Source: Paragonimus skrjabini miyazakii
Lineage: Eukaryota; Platyhelminthes; Trematoda; Plagiorchiida; Troglotrematidae
NCBI GenBank assembly: GCA_014338405.1
Contig: JTDE01001108.1
Coordinates: 16,894-80,893 of the forward strand
Reading direction: 5' to 3'
Length of the DNA: 64,000 nt
The notes below the pieces were generated by a model, which was not told where the DNA came from, ran no database searches, and saw only the letters and a list, made by a program, of their open reading frames with translations. Each line of letters opens with the position of its first letter. The first letter of the stretch is position 1. A program made the translations under genes and the position numbers. Of this stretch, positions 11,685-24,425 are shown piece after piece.

Positions 11685-12690
11685 TCACATACCTTCAGGG
11701 GTAGTGGATACAGGAACGCCGTGCAGACGGGCGGCAACTGCACATTGAAAAGCAATCTTCATCTCACAGTTTTCTGGTCGCTTGATATTCCACTTCTGCC
11801 GTTGTCCAGAAGATCTACAATGAACAAACTTGTGTACATGGATAAATAATGAAGTCCTAACCAGTCTATGATCGGTGCTACATTCAGCACCGCGCATCAC
11901 TGGCGTGATACGCACTTCACGAATGTTGCGCTGTCACACAATCACGTAGTCAAGCAAGTGGTGATGGCCGCTTCGTGGATGGGTCCACGTCGTGATGTCG
12001 CTCGCATCCAGCTGAAATCGGGTGTCCGTGATAGCCAGCTCGTGAGTAGCACACAGGCGGAGCAGACGATCACCGTTCTCATTGACTGAACCAATGCCGT
12101 AGGGTCCGAGGACCCCCGGCCAAGCTACCGAGTCGCGCCCGACTCGAGCGTTCAAGTCACCCAGAATAAAGAGTCGATCAGTCACCGGCACCGACCGGAT
12201 CGTGGCGGACAGCTGATCATAGAACTAGTTCTTAGTATCATCAGTGTGACACATAGTTGGACCATAAACACTAACAAATGTAGCACACTTACCTCGACCG
12301 AGTCGCAGCCGAATAGGCAGCATTCGGGGGCTGATGCCGTGCGGTTCACCTATCAACAAAGCGTTGATACGATCAGCGACTGCAAAACAGACACCATGTT
12401 CCCGAGCACCGTCTGTCGGGTAACCCATCAAGTAGAAGGTGTACCCGGCACCTGCTTCCCGCAACTTACCTTGGTCCGCAAGCCTTGTCTCGCTCAAGGC
12501 TGCTACGTCGATCCCATAGCAACGCAGTTCCATCGCCATCAGTGCAGTGCGTCGCTCTGGCCGTCCTTTGGAGCTGCATCGATCCAGCAGCGTGCACACA
12601 TTCCACGCTTCAACAGAAAGCGTCTTGCGTCCCCGGGCTTGTTTCAGGTTGCTCTTCGGGTTACTGAAACTTGATTGAGCATTATCTGCT
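11685..12690 (-). pseudogene. LINE-A endonuclease domain (AP-endonuclease type)
   Basis: One frame with internal stops TAG 12225-12227 and TGA 11934-11936, ending at TGA 11685-11687. Motifs are the N-terminal NVCTLLD; SETRL, with the conserved Glu of the AP-endonuclease fold; VSVYGPTM; GDLNARVGRD, the Asp/Asn active-site motif; and TWTHPRSGHHHLLDYVIV. After the stop it continues RQ-like into STDHRLVRTSL, with the terminal DH motif. The catalytic residues are therefore still readable although the frame is broken. The start codon is not identifiable, as the frame stays open above 12675. Confidence 0.82.
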
Positions 12691-13320
12691 CGGGATTCTT
12701 GTTGGGGGGACAGTATGAGGGTGAGTAATTGGCAGTAGCATATTTTCGCCTATCCACCCTGCTATGTGCAGCGGATAGGGCGACCCGGATTAACCTGCGC
12801 GACGGCTGATGGAGTATGGAATTTTTTTTCTGTTGTAAAGTCATGGTTTTATGGGTTTAGGATACTGCCAGGACGCCCAGACCTAGACAGAAGAGCGATT
12901 AGGGCCGTCAACCAGAGCCTTTGGCTCAAAAGCCTGTACCGCAAGGCAGCGGGTGACACGCACGCACACATACGCAACAGCACCAACCATCCAGGACAGG
13001 CTCGACAGTCACAACTCAAGACATTCGGTACATTCACATAGAGATAATATTGCGCAGACAAACCACCCACACATACTGCACGGACAAACCAATCACACAT
13101 ACAGAGAATCAGATCAGGCTGAAAAAATAACAAACCCAACCGAAACAGAACACACTGACACCATACACAACGAACACCTCACAACGGACGCATCTGCTTT
13201 TTGTCTGGCTGCTCCCCTTTGGCCGATCTGACATGGCTGAACCTGCAACGACCGAGATCGCAGTCAGCACTGTCCTCCGGATCAAAACAGCACACAAGCC
13301 TGACCACCACGCGAAGGTAG
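12691..13320 (-). other. Possible 5' region of LINE-A
   Basis: This lies directly 5' of the LINE-A frame on the minus strand. No second copy exists in the window to define the element end, and no promoter-like motif is evident. Open frames here (12849-13139 minus, 12953-13231 plus) have no recognisable domain. Confidence 0.3.
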
Positions 13321-15974
13321 CAGAGATAGGAATAACACGGCACTAACCAACAACACTAGTACAAACGCAACGTCTACCCCGTGTTCACACTGCTTCCTGG
13401 ACTGGCTTATATAATCGCACTCACCGTGGTCAACACGTTGGTATATTCGTATTATTGTGACCGCTAAGGAGGCTTGGCCTGCGAAGTTGTATATTGCATG
13501 AAAAACCCACTGGCTATGCTAAAACATAGGACCACGAACGTGTACACTCATTCGCACGGTTGTTGTGTATTCAAACAGACTGTACAGCAGTACACTGTAA
13601 TTCGCCATGGTAGCACGTCCCAAATTGCGTGTATATACCATTCCAATAGTCGGTTCTAGTTCATTGTCTTCTTGGCGGTGATAATTGCCTTTTAACTCCC
13701 AAATATGTGCACTATACTACTCACAAACGAAACAGCCTGGTATCCAACAGTATGAGGTTTGGGCATACGCAGACATCCATTTGCACTCTAGCTTGACACC
13801 CCAGCCATTAATCCAGTCGTGCAGGGTAGCGAAGATGGTGGGTTGTCATTAAAGCGGCTCAAATGACATGATACCTAACACAAGTTAAGTTTGGGGAAGC
13901 TATTGATAAACACATCAGAAGCAACCTCTTTCTCATCAACCTAGTCTGTGGGTGTTGACAGCGTCATGTTCTGTGGGAAATGTCCTTGTGTATTCGATGA
14001 TTGTTGATTTTACTTCTTGTCCAAATGATAACAACGTTTGCTATATGAATGCCAGCTTACTATACAAAGCACCTGTTATTGATAGTGAATTTCTAGTAGA
14101 GTTCGCGTCCACACGCAGTTATCTTGAAGCTACTTGAATTAGCCGGTCGACATCATGTGATAAGGCAATAACAGACGTGAGTCCGGATGCACATCCTCAA
14201 TCGCCGCTTTCAAGTGATATTCAAATGTCCACGTGTTTTAAAATTCCGCGTCAACTTGAATATGTTCTAGTATTTGGAAACCCATTGAGATATAAGAGAA
14301 CTATACAACAGTTAAGGCGTAAAGTTGCCCAAAGAAGAGCGCTGACACACAGTGAGTATGGAGATCTGGTAAGATAAAGTTGCACACTATTTGAAACATT
14401 TTATTCAAAGACACTAACCGCAATTGTGCACGAGGAGAACTTTGTGTGATGCTTGTTCTTAATTGAAGCAAGCTGCCCTGTGTTGCTCGTGATGGAGTGG
14501 GCGTTCGTCTGTTAAGTCATGCTGCGATTGGCTGTTAGCGGGATTGTTAAAACTTCTGGACAGTCGTTTTTGTCGATTACAGTCCGTGGTCAAAATGTGA
14601 CTCAGTGACTAGGGGAGGCAATCTGATGACTTGGTTTCCTACTGGAATTTTTCTTTCCGAATTACTTTACTCAGTGTTGAACCTATTAAACTGAACACTG
14701 TGGAGTGCAAGCCTGCTTTTGCCTTATGTTTGATCGTGATCTTTACGTCAGGACAAATCTGCCTGTGTTTTAGATCGACCTTAGGTAACTTAATGCTGGA
14801 ATATACAGTTCTATACAAACCGCTTAACTGGTTCAGACCTCAACTCCTCCTTAGCTCAACGTGTTTTATCCTCTGCAACCGGTTACCACTTCAATATGAA
14901 TTGAACCATTTGATTTATAGACAACATTGATTCGGCACTCGATGTGTTTGTCCTGGGACAAATTGCCGTAGTTTGTTTCCAATGTACCACCAAGACTATC
15001 GATTCAGACGTTTGCCTTACACACCTATTCAGAAAACCGAATAGTCCTTTGATACATAACTACCGCCTGAGTGATTACTAAAAAGAGTGAAGGCATGCTG
15101 GATCTTTCCTTTGCGGCTATAGTGGCATAATTCGGTAGCACCTTAAGTGACTGTGGTTTGGTCTCTGTTTTGCAACCTAGTCGTCACATCAGTTTACTTC
15201 AGCCTACACATGTGTTGATCCTTCCCATCAGTTTCTTCAGAAGTCCCATTAATTTTCAACTTCCCTAAATCAGGACCAAGTGCATACAACTTATTTCCAC
15301 TACCTCAAGATCCTGTTATTCAACGGAACATCATAAAGCTTACAAAACTGGATCATTTTGTAATGTGAAGCTCACACCAAAAGGTATAGCTTAGGCTTTT
15401 TTGCTCAGATATACAACCGGAAGCTCGAGCATGACTTCCAGCTGTCGACGGACGATTAAAAAGTTATTTTTGTCTGTTTGTAGTAGAAAAGTAAATAGTT
15501 TATCGGTTTGTTCCCAGAGGTGTACATTGGCATCGCAGCATTATTAACCCGGGGTAAAATGCGTCATGTACGAAATCATTTCATACACAAATGCACAAGG
15601 TTTTACTAAACATGCTGAGTACGTCATAAGTTTAAACGTGTGAAGCGACTGACAACCATGCAACGTTGGCAGATGACGGTTCGTTATGTCTGTGGTTTGT
15701 TATTTGCACTATCAAACTCTTTCCCTAGTGTAAAACCAAACCTTACCATGAACTTATTTGTGATGTTTCTTCTCGAATATTTACTAATGAATGCGACGGT
15801 GTAATACTAAATTGAATTGAACCTAGTTACGTTGTTCAGGAAGATGAACCAAAAGTTATCTAGGGCAATCTCTCAGCAAATAGGCAAACCCGAAGGACAA
15901 CTTGAGTAGAAATGAACCGTGAAAAACAAGTGTTCCCGACAATTTAACATTAGATCGACACGATTAGATGATTA
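13321..15974. other. No recognisable feature
   Basis: Frames are at most about 100 codons, without motifs. A short word around 13710 (CACTATACTACTCAC) also occurs at the edge of the block shared by 1.1 kb and 7.3 kb, so a small fragment of that repeat may be present. Confidence 0.4.
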
Positions 15975-15976
15975 CT

Positions 15977-16273
15977 GAGGAGTAGTCGGGGATCTGGTTA
16001 ATTTCAAGGTAAACATCACCCACAATTGATCGCAGCTGTCGCATTCCTACAGATTTTCCAGTCAGCCTCTTTCGAAAAGAAGCACTAGACTCGAGTTTCG
16101 ATATGATTAGAGCTCGTCAGTAGTGCATATCATCGCCACTGCCGGGACCTGAACCACGGACACGCTGTTCATGAGGCAACCGTGTTTACCACTGCGACAC
16201 TGACTTCACATTAGGCACGACCGAATTATCATCGCATGTGAACACTCAACCACTTTCTCTTGTGAGTAATGAT
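15977..16273 (-). mobile_element. SINE S1, copy b (minus orientation)
   Basis: Reverse complement of the S1 consensus seen at 6.5 and 50.3 kb. The tail word CACCCACAATTGATCGCAGC (complemented) is near 16018-16040. The body includes CACTAGACTCGAGTTTCG, and the tRNA-like head ends near 16272 with AGTAATGATCA. The plus-strand sequence before it, AGTAGTCGGGGATCTGG, is the far end of the SINE tail. Confidence 0.75.
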
Positions 16274-16404
16274 CAGGTTGCCCGATCGTCTCGAAATGGA
16301 GACACAGTTACTGTCTGTTAACTCCAATCGATAACCCCGCGATTAGGACCTCCTAGACAGGTCGAGATCTCCGATCTAATTAAACCTGCTAGGCGATATT
16401 TTAG

Positions 16405-16588
16405 ATTACCGTTGAGTAGTCGGGGATTTGGTTAATTTCAAGTTGAACGGCAGTCGCGATGATATGCACTACTGGCGAGCTCTAATCAGAGCGAAACTCG
16501 AGCCTAGTGCTTCTTTTCGAAAGGGGCCGACTGGAAAGTTTACGGGGATGCGACAGCTGCGATCAATTGTGGGTGATGTTCAACTTAA
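16405..16588. mobile_element. SINE S1, copy c: inverted tail fused to a plus-strand 3' half
   Basis: The first about 40 bp (AGTAGTCGGGGATTTGG through GTTGAAC) are a minus-oriented S1 tail. From about 16449 the sequence switches to the plus-oriented body, with ATGATATGCACTACTGG and GCGAAACTCGAGCC, and ends in GTTCAACTTAAAAC. The tRNA-like head is missing. Together with copy b this makes a head-opposed pair. Confidence 0.65.
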
Positions 16589-19500
16589 AACGATTACATG
16601 AGTTCAGCAAAGTTGAAACAGTATATAACCAGGAAAAAGGTTCAGCGTGATGAATAGTCATATCACCAGTCTGCGCTCCCGCCCAAAATCCGTCTCATAA
16701 CTCTCTGATATACGGGTTTCGTTAAATCGCTCCTGGCAATTTAGGGTAATTCACTCAGTAACGCGTATTCGACAATTCCAATAACGCTTATTCAGATGGT
16801 AGAATTAACCGGACTATCTTCCAAGTCCAAAAATGTCAGAAAAGGCGATCGAAAGGATTGGAATTTATACGGTATTGTTTAACAAAATTACAACAAAGGT
16901 TATGTCTCACCTTGAATGTGAATCAACCGGGTACACAAATTATCCAGCAAAGGAGTTCAAAATGGGGCAACTAAGCACGCGTTCACAAACAGCCACCGGT
17001 CAACGGGAATGACCTCATTAAAACAATCGGGTACAGATAATGGGAACGTGTCAACAACACCAAAGAGAAAGTCTTAACAGATAGACAATGATAATTGCAA
17101 GAAGGGAGAAAGTAAACATTTCAGATGCAGTTATGGTACAAAATTCGTTATGATCGTTTATTGCACACAGTAAAGAAATAAAGGCAGATTAAAGATAAGC
17201 CTTCTACAACCAAACCAAACATACCTCTACGGATTCATCGTTCCGCATCATAGCAGAAAAAAGACGACAAACATACCAGACGAACTTCAACAAATTCAAC
17301 AAGTATGTTGAACTTCCAATCATACATCACTAACGCCGGTGATTCGCCGTTCGAGTGGCTAGATTATGAATGTTTACAATTTCGGAAATCTCTACAAGAT
17401 ACAATGATATCTTGTTAGACCTATTTCCATTAGTTGCATACTGTTCTAACTTTGCTGTACCCATATAATTGTGTTGACCGAACGAAAAATTATCGTAAAA
17501 AATTGTTCAGCACTGTGCTTTTCTATGATACAATGAAAAGTTTTGAGAGGTAGAGTAAATACTGTTATTCAGAACTTATTCAAAGCAAAAACCCTTTTTT
17601 ACTAGTTGTTCTTTCCAGATCAACATAGTTAGTCCAGCAGATTCTTCTAACTGGATGTTATCCGAGCTGTGTGAAGGTCACAAAGAACTTGTGCAGGCAT
17701 AAAGAAATACATGCAAGAACGAATCGCGTATATCAGTTGAAACGAGCTATTAATTGCAGTTATATATAAGTGGCAATATAAACTTGAAAATATTGTGCAG
17801 CAGATGACGAAAGAGAGTTACATGCTCTACATAACTTCTCAGTGGACGCTGTAAAAGAGGAACTGCACAAAGCTCTCAAGTTGTGTACTGTTTGCAAATT
17901 CTTGTCCATATTGAAGTTTGGCGCAAGCCAGTAGGGTGTTCAAGAATGTGTTTGGAAAATAAGCTGTTCATTGTTGAAAGGCTGAAAGGATTGTGAATCA
18001 TCGGTGAAAGGGCCCGCTACAAGTGTGTTGGCACGTACTCTATGCCACTCCAAGTGAGCAGCCCTCAAATTGCTAGTCCTTTCTGTGTCATGGGGTTAAT
18101 AGTGATCAACAGAAACTTGAAGGAACGCTTTCCAGTTCGGAATAGGTTGGTGTGTACTTGCCGCAGCGGAGTCACAGAAGAACCAACATGGACAAAAGCA
18201 AGTGCTTACCTTACCGTTTGATGTTTATCTTGGTGGGCTGAAGCTAAATCCTTACAAGTAAACACCTTAATTACTGTAAGAAACTAACGGCGTCGAAATT
18301 GGTTTAACGATTACTTGAGTGGGAAAGTTTTCCACCAAGGGGAAGTATCCCCAGCTATATCTGAAGTTTTATAGTTAGTGCCTTCTTGAATTGCAAACCG
18401 AATTCCAAACATTTATCAAATGAGTGATGGAATCATTGTTGAAGAGGCTTTCCCCACTCCATTGCTGCCTTCAACTCACACTGAAGGCACATTTGTGAAC
18501 TAACTGAAAACAAGTAAGCGCATTTGCAACTGAATGGTCAAAATAACGTAAGCTGAAACACTTGTCTCAACTAGTTCTTACCGTGACTGTAACACTGTGG
18601 CGTGAGATCACATAGCACACTAACATCCGCGCGGTCAATTCTGTATACACTTCAAAGATGGGTATTTCAATGAATCATCAGACAGGAAGAACCATGCATA
18701 AAGGACACTGAATACGATTAGGCTTCGACGATGCCGGTAGAAAAGTGAGTGATACATACGTTAGACTTCAAAAGCATGCCAAGTTTTTTTTACTTTATAC
18801 CGCCGAACTGTGCTATCTGACGGTACATTCATCAACTCGTCGGTTTCCGTATGTCACTAGTCATACTTAATCAGACAGAATGGTCTAAAACCCGCCTAGC
18901 TGTGACACAAAAATTCAGATGAGAAATGAAACAGACTGTGAAAGACAACGGCTCTAAATTTGTCTGACATTGATGAATGCGAACTGGTGGCACACGATCT
19001 CTGCTTAATAGGTTCTAGTGATATATCAAGAAACATGACTAAAGCAAATGGTCAGGACCAATTTCACTTTTGATTATTTTCATGTGAACATGTTTGTAGA
19101 AATTTCACTATCGACGCTGAACATATAGTTCGCTATGCTTGTCTCCACTTGGTATGACAAGTTCGCGCTAAATAATACCAGTAACTATTCCTCATACGGT
19201 CAGGGAACGTATATCGCTTTAGTATTGACTAAAACACAATCTTTCCTTCTGGAGATTAAGTCAATCTTTTGTTGCACCAGATTAATCTAGAAATATATTT
19301 ATAAACACCAAAAAAAAGTAACTGTCACTAATGAATGTAAGAAGGAGAAATTTCTGTGCATAACGGTTTTTGCGGCATCTGCCACCCATCCATGTTCGGG
19401 CAATTAAGTCATGATGGTCTGGTTATGTTTTGCTGCACTATTCTTGTGAAGTTAATGGACTTATTTACTGCGTTGAAAGCTAATCGCCGTTAAAGTGATA

Positions 19501-21105
19501 CTGATGTGACTTTTCGTCATCTTTATTACTTTGTTTGTACGACGTCACTCAGTCATCACAAATAGCTCTTAACAAGGTCTCTAGAGTTCTGACGACATTT
19601 AACAAGTTCTCATAAACACAAGTGAATCTGTTGGAACGCCAAAATCTACCTCTTCCAAATAGGCCAGTTCACACCATCTTGGCGTGACATGGACAGTGGA
19701 AGTTTGCACTGAACTGTCAGTCATATGACGATTGGATCAGACGTAGCTTACAGATACAGTGGTCCGAAAACTGTAATATGGACTAAGATACGGTCCTAAA
19801 AGGCAAGTGAAGTTTAAATTACCAAATTGTCTTAGGCCAGTGCAATCTAGCAACCTACAGCAGCCCCATAAAATTGTCGCTCTTGTTTTCTCACACAAAT
19901 GTCCATGATTCACTTTCCTTGAAAGATATCCAAATTAAATCCTAGCCAACAGTCTTCCAACGTCACATTTACGTTTTCTATCAAAGAACGGTTGTAGTCG
20001 ATTTGTTACTAAATGAGATAGTATTAAAGTATTGCATGGTGGCATTGGTTTATCGCATTGTGATTTTCCGGTGATTAACTGGGCAATTTGATGATGGTTC
20101 AGTGTTTCCATGAATCTCTACCATTAGGATTGTTGAAGGTATCAATGATGTTCACTTACAGTGTATGTATACATCCCAGCCTCATGGTCTCTGTAAACAA
20201 AAAAAACTTTTGCATATATTTGCAACCTTTTTTAAAGCCTATGCCCGATTTTACGGTGTAAGTTGATTCCCTGTAGTAGTCACAATTCTAGTCGTCTGTA
20301 GGTCACGTTTCTCACAGGACTGTTCAAACTGTTTGTAAAACCTAATTACCGAGTTAAGTTCATTGCCAAAACCAAGCACACACTAATCCATAAATGTGGA
20401 GAAATTTCACGATAAAACATCAGGCTATGCATTTTTGGTAGTTTTGTGTCCCCATATTTCGAAAGACCGCATATAGCCGTCCGGATCAATAAAAGATGTA
20501 CATGACCAATTTCAAATATTGCCGTGCATCATCACATCCCATGAATAATCGACAGATGAGCCACCGGAATAAGTTCACATCGGCACTATAACCACGGATC
20601 AAACTGCAAAATGATTGATGTGGACAATTTTTGGAACAACCGGTAAGTTGGAAGACAAGCGTTTAATTTCTACTTCTAAACCACCCCGCACTTTATGCAG
20701 TATGTTAATCCGAATTCATAAGAGGCTTTAAAAATTCATAATTTAAAAAAAGTCAGTGCTGTGGATTATCTGACTAGGTGGCAGTACATTTGTAGCACAA
20801 TGATTCTTTTTCACAGTCATTAAGTTGCAGACAGCCATACTATTTTCTTCATGGACAAAATATTTACACGAGCTCAAAATGACTCCACCCAACAATCAGC
20901 TATGTACAGCTGCTGACTAGAAAACAAGTAGGTTGGAAATGTGTCCTAAAAAGTAGGCTTTCATCTTATAACAGCAAAAGCGGCTATGAAGTGATACGGT
21001 ACAGTCTATCGTATTAAGAATAGGCTAGGTTAGTAGTACCAATGAATCTCTCTAATATCGCTCACTAGATATGCTATTAACAAATTAGTAAGTTGGTTAG
21101 CATAA
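16589..21105. other. Long non-coding stretch without recognised features
   Basis: There is no open frame of 60 codons or more between about 14.9 and 22.2 kb on either strand. I saw no tRNA, microsatellite or known repeat copy here. Confidence 0.55.
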
Positions 21106-21107
21106 GT

Positions 21108-21175
21108 GAGTAACGATCAGTTGTGGGTGGCGTTCAACCCATAAGAAAACCAAAATCCGCTACTACTCATCAGAG
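21108..21175 (+). repeat. SINE S1 tail fragment
   Basis: AACGATCAGTTGTGGGTGG followed by CGTTCAACCC and a CTACTACTC end match the S1 tail. The head and body are absent. Confidence 0.5.
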
Positions 21176-21334
21176 AAATATTACACAAACCTAAGGTGTT
21201 GAGCGTAGCCACATTTGTTAGCCAAGCTTGATTACTTCCCTTGGTAGAAAAAGTCAACCAAGTTAGTCTGTTTAATTTTTAAGGATAAACGTAGCTATTT
21301 TTAGTAGTTCGGTCCACTTCCCCTCCCTTTCTTT

Positions 21335-21445
21335 CTTACTCTCCCTTCCTGTATAGGTTTTTTTCCTTCGTGGTTGTTTGGCAGTTAAGCATCAGTGTGA
21401 ACCACTGATGTATTGCTGTCTATGTTAATGATGATGATGATGATA
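21335..21445 (+). mobile_element. LINE-B 3' end with (GAT)n tail, plus orientation
   Basis: CAGTGTGAACCACTGATGTATTGCT followed by a short GAT/TGA trinucleotide run (21425-21445) is the same 3' end found in reverse at 22560-22680. The (GAT)n run is only about six units. Only the extreme 3' end of the element is present. Confidence 0.65.
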
Positions 21446-21899
21446 ACGCAACCGACTAGTATAAAGTACTAAGTGAACAAATGACCAAAGACAGCTACCA
21501 ACAGGTCAGCGATTGTTGATCAGATTCCTTCCCATGGTTGGGACCACCGTGTCAAAAATGACCTTCTAATGAATACGTCAAAAGTGATGTTAACCAATAG
21601 GACGCAGAGACTTAAGTAGTAAAAATGTTTGATTTAGCTGATTATGAACTGAGTTTGCGAAAGTCACAAAGAAAGTTTCTTGTACAGGCTGTCTTACTCT
21701 CACTTTCTACTCAGTTGTTCATTTGAAATGTGCGGTTATTCTAAAGTTGCGTATTGCAGTTTGAGCCTGAAACCACTGTTGGAAATCGTTATTATACAAC
21801 TATGAATGAGTTCTACCCGTTGACTTCACTTTAGATCGAAACCTGAGGGACAGTCACCGACACAAGCAGACTGTAATACGAGTGGCAGAAAACCAGATT

Positions 21900-22490
21900 A
21901 CATCGTCATATGGCATAATCGTCATCATCATATTTATCACCGTCACTATTAGCGACAACAAAAGCTGCAAATACAATAGTACATCAATGGTTAACTGTGA
22001 TACCTAGCTGTCATAAAATCCTGGGAGAAGAAGAAAAGTTATTAACTGTTCTTACTTGCATAGAGTTAACAGGAAGAAACGGAACACAACCTCTACCTAA
22101 ACCCAACTGTTAAACATTAAGGAGTTTTCACCTTGTCAACCGAAAGGTGAGTCATTGTTGTGAGCAAAAAGGTAGCTGCAATACAGATTTAACTTTTTTG
22201 CTCTATTAAGTTTTACCACTTTACAGACATTTTAGTCAGGAAATGAAATCCTACATACAACCAAGCTTGGTTGTCACTACTTTCGTTACTTCCATGACCA
22301 CCGAGTCTGTGAGTTCTGCGGTCCTCAAACCGAGGTAACAACCCGGTCTATTTTGGCCAACCAACCAGTAACTGTTTTGTTCCTCTGTACCAAGACATTG
22401 TTTGGGTCTCCGAGTCCTACGCTGATTATCTACGGTATCGGTGAAATGTGTTCGATAAGTTGTCATCCTTAGTGCTTGACTAGCCTACCC
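21900..22490 (-). mobile_element. LINE-B 3' end fragment (minus)
   Basis: It starts with CATCGTCAT...CATCATCAT at 21903-21935 (the trinucleotide tail in reverse), then CATCAATGGTTAACTG, equivalent to CATCAGTGGTTCACACTG of the next copy. Near 22300-22470 it resembles the C-terminal coding part seen at 23020-23200 and ends with TCATCCTTAGTGCTTGAC. It is strongly diverged. Confidence 0.5.
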
Positions 22491-22554
22491 TTTACTGTTG
22501 ATTGTTCAAAACTAGGCGAGGAAACTCCTTCGACTCCAGCGACGGGGAGGTGTC

Positions 22555-22558
22555 TCTT

Positions 22559-22625
<67 letters not shown>

Positions 22626-23475
22626 ACAACAACAACAACAACAACACAGGTAGCAATACATCAGTGGTTCACACTGACGTGTAACCGCCACACAACAATG
22701 AAGAAGAAAAAATACACCATGTATAGGGAAGGAGCGATAAAAAAGGGGGAGGGAGAGGAACCTAACCACTGACAAAACAAAAACTACGTGTATATTCTAA
22801 CATTCAACATAATGGTGCCTACACCTTGGAAACAAACAACCGAGATGCAAGTGAACACGAGGCGTCATCAGCAAGACAGCTTCCTCACGGCTTCCACTGC
22901 CACATGCCATTAAATGCACTCACTTCACAGACGACGCGGTCAAACAACGACAACATTCACGCAACTAACCTGGGTTAGCCGTCATCCCATCTAACGTTTC
23001 CAGCCACCGACTCGGTGAATCGCGAGATCCTCGGGGCGGGAGACGAACCCGGTCTACATTGACTAGCCCTTTCGTGAACTATATCATTTCTCAACGCCAG
23101 GTCATCCTCTGTCCACCTCGCACCTTACGCCAATCGGCCGAAGCGTCGGCAAACAGTGCTCGGTGTGGAAAGCGATTAGCTGGCATCCTTAGTACATGAC
23201 CCAATCATCTAAGTCTGTGCAAATGTAGTGAGTGAATAAAAGAACTCGTTTGACAATCAGTGTCAAACACCCGCTCCCAAACCTCTTTGTTGCTTACTCG
23301 CTGGTGCCACCCGATATGAACGACTGAACGCAGACATCGGCGGTCACATACATGAAGACGGTTCACGTCTCCTCTCATCCAGTGGCCAAGTTTGGCTGCC
23401 GTAAAGTAAAACAACTCTCAATGTTGCCTTATATACGCGATCTTTAAACATCAGAGAAACATCTGTTTATCACTA
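22555..23475 (-). mobile_element. LINE-B 3' part: RT C-terminal region and tail
   Basis: The minus strand reads KDRVYKATLRVVLLYGSQTW (about 23445-23385), then VNRLHVCDRRCLRSVVHIGW and NKEVWERVF (about 23370-23270). After a frameshift it reads LGHVLRMPANRFPHRALF and RKVRGGQRMTW (about 23200-23100), then PSRWLETLDGMTA (about 23010-22970). This is the thumb and C-terminal tail of a non-LTR RT, truncated at its 5' side. Stops and shifts make it inactive. It ends in the trinucleotide tail. Confidence 0.8.
22560..22650. repeat. Trinucleotide microsatellite (CAT)n(CAA)n
   Basis: About 21 CAT/ATC units followed by about seven CAA units on the plus strand. On the minus strand this is the (GTT)n(GAT)n tail of the LINE-B copy beside it, so the microsatellite has most likely grown from a retrotransposon 3' tail. 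Confidence 0.95.
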
Positions 23476-24424
23476 GAGGCGTCCTAGGTTAGGACATCTG
23501 TTAGGTCCAAAGAACTCGCATTTAAGCAACATTGTGAACGGTGTCACTCCATTAGTGCAAAACTTGGAAGTTCAAGTTGAATAGGTAAATCGTCTCTAAT
23601 TGAGTAACCACCGTTGCATGCGTTCAATGACAAACACGGAGTAGCCTCATTGAGTAAACGACAAGCTGTGTGTCTCCATTAAAGTTTATAACTGTCGGAA
23701 GTGCGTACTTTTAGTTTAGGCTGTGGCCAACACTGAAACCGAACTTATGACAGAAGCCTAAATTCCCTGCTGGCAGTGTGTTAGTAGAAAGTTGATAAAT
23801 GCTTTGAAATATACAAAAGCTGTAAGATTCGTATGGCGTCTTAGCTGACTACAATTTGGATGAGTTTAGCGAACAGATACTTCACATTGATCATACGGTG
23901 CAATAAAAATTGTACCCACCACATCACACAAAATAGACCGAAGGTGAACAGATAAACGATTTCCCGACTCTGCTGAAGTTCTACAGTCAGCGTAGAAAGA
24001 ATGGCCACCCAATCTGCGAACAAATAAAAGCAAGTTTTCTAACATACATCAAGCACCTTAGACTTACTCTAATCACTTTTACACAACTGATTTAGGTGAA
24101 ATTACGAAGTATGATTAGAGATCTATATTACCCCGATCAAAACACAATAATGTTTCAGTGTGTAAGTACCCGAAAAACATAGAGTTGCCAAACACTTTAG
24201 ATAGATAACCAGATTAACACGCGGATGATCTGTTTACAAACACCATCGCACGATGTACGTACATATAATATGTGCACCAAGTAGGACCGTTATGTTTACC
24301 TAGATTATTAACTATTTTCATTACAGCTATTGTTTAAATGATCGTTGCGAGCAGGAAATTATCATGCTGTTTATTAACAATTCACAGTCTGTTTTAAACT
24401 TATTCATGCGACATTTTTATGCAG
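23476..24424. other. Upstream flank of the RNA-binding-protein gene
   Basis: No coding exon was recognised. A TTTTTATGCAG just before 24425 looks like a splice acceptor, so a 5' untranslated exon may lie upstream, or a spliced leader could be joined here (trans-splicing is known in flatworms). I could not identify a promoter. Confidence 0.4.
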
Positions 24425-24425
24425 A

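Larger units (their letters stand above)
9415..12690 (-). mobile_element. LINE-A: nearly complete non-LTR retrotransposon (endonuclease, RT, C2H2 finger), inactivated
   Basis: One long minus-strand reading frame of roughly 1090 codons, broken by six in-frame stops and one frameshift. The endonuclease of the apurinic-endonuclease type comes first (about 12690-11850), with NVCTLLD, ALSETRLADQGKL, GDLNARVG and RSGHHHLLDYVIV. A linker follows, then the RT (about 11190-10000) with GDFTKAFDSV, QGCVLAPSLFSLYL and MLLFADDSALFA. The C-terminal domain has HFHLQFLRRILGIRW and LRWLGHVHRM. The end reads CDV-stop-GRECAGRLGLVGHQRTH, a C2H2 finger whose second Cys codon is now TGA. Stops lie at 12225 (TAG), 11934, 11685, 11248, 9994 and 9502 (all TGA). 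The frameshift is near 11470-11490. The family resembles proteins often annotated as craniofacial development protein 2-like. I do not assign a clade. Confidence 0.88.

Noticed and set aside
9502..12227. Alternative genetic code with TGA as Trp
   Set aside because: The RNA-binding-protein exons do not need it, and the LINE stops fall at Arg, Trp and Cys positions, as expected for decay.
9527..12674. Plus-strand open frames opposite LINE-A (for example 11287-11748 and 12246-12674)
   Set aside because: They are shadows of the well supported minus-strand endonuclease/RT frame and have no motifs.
22476..22772. Open frame with long runs of Ser and Thr (and Ile/Asn in another frame)
   Set aside because: It is only the translation of the (CAT)n(CAA)n microsatellite.
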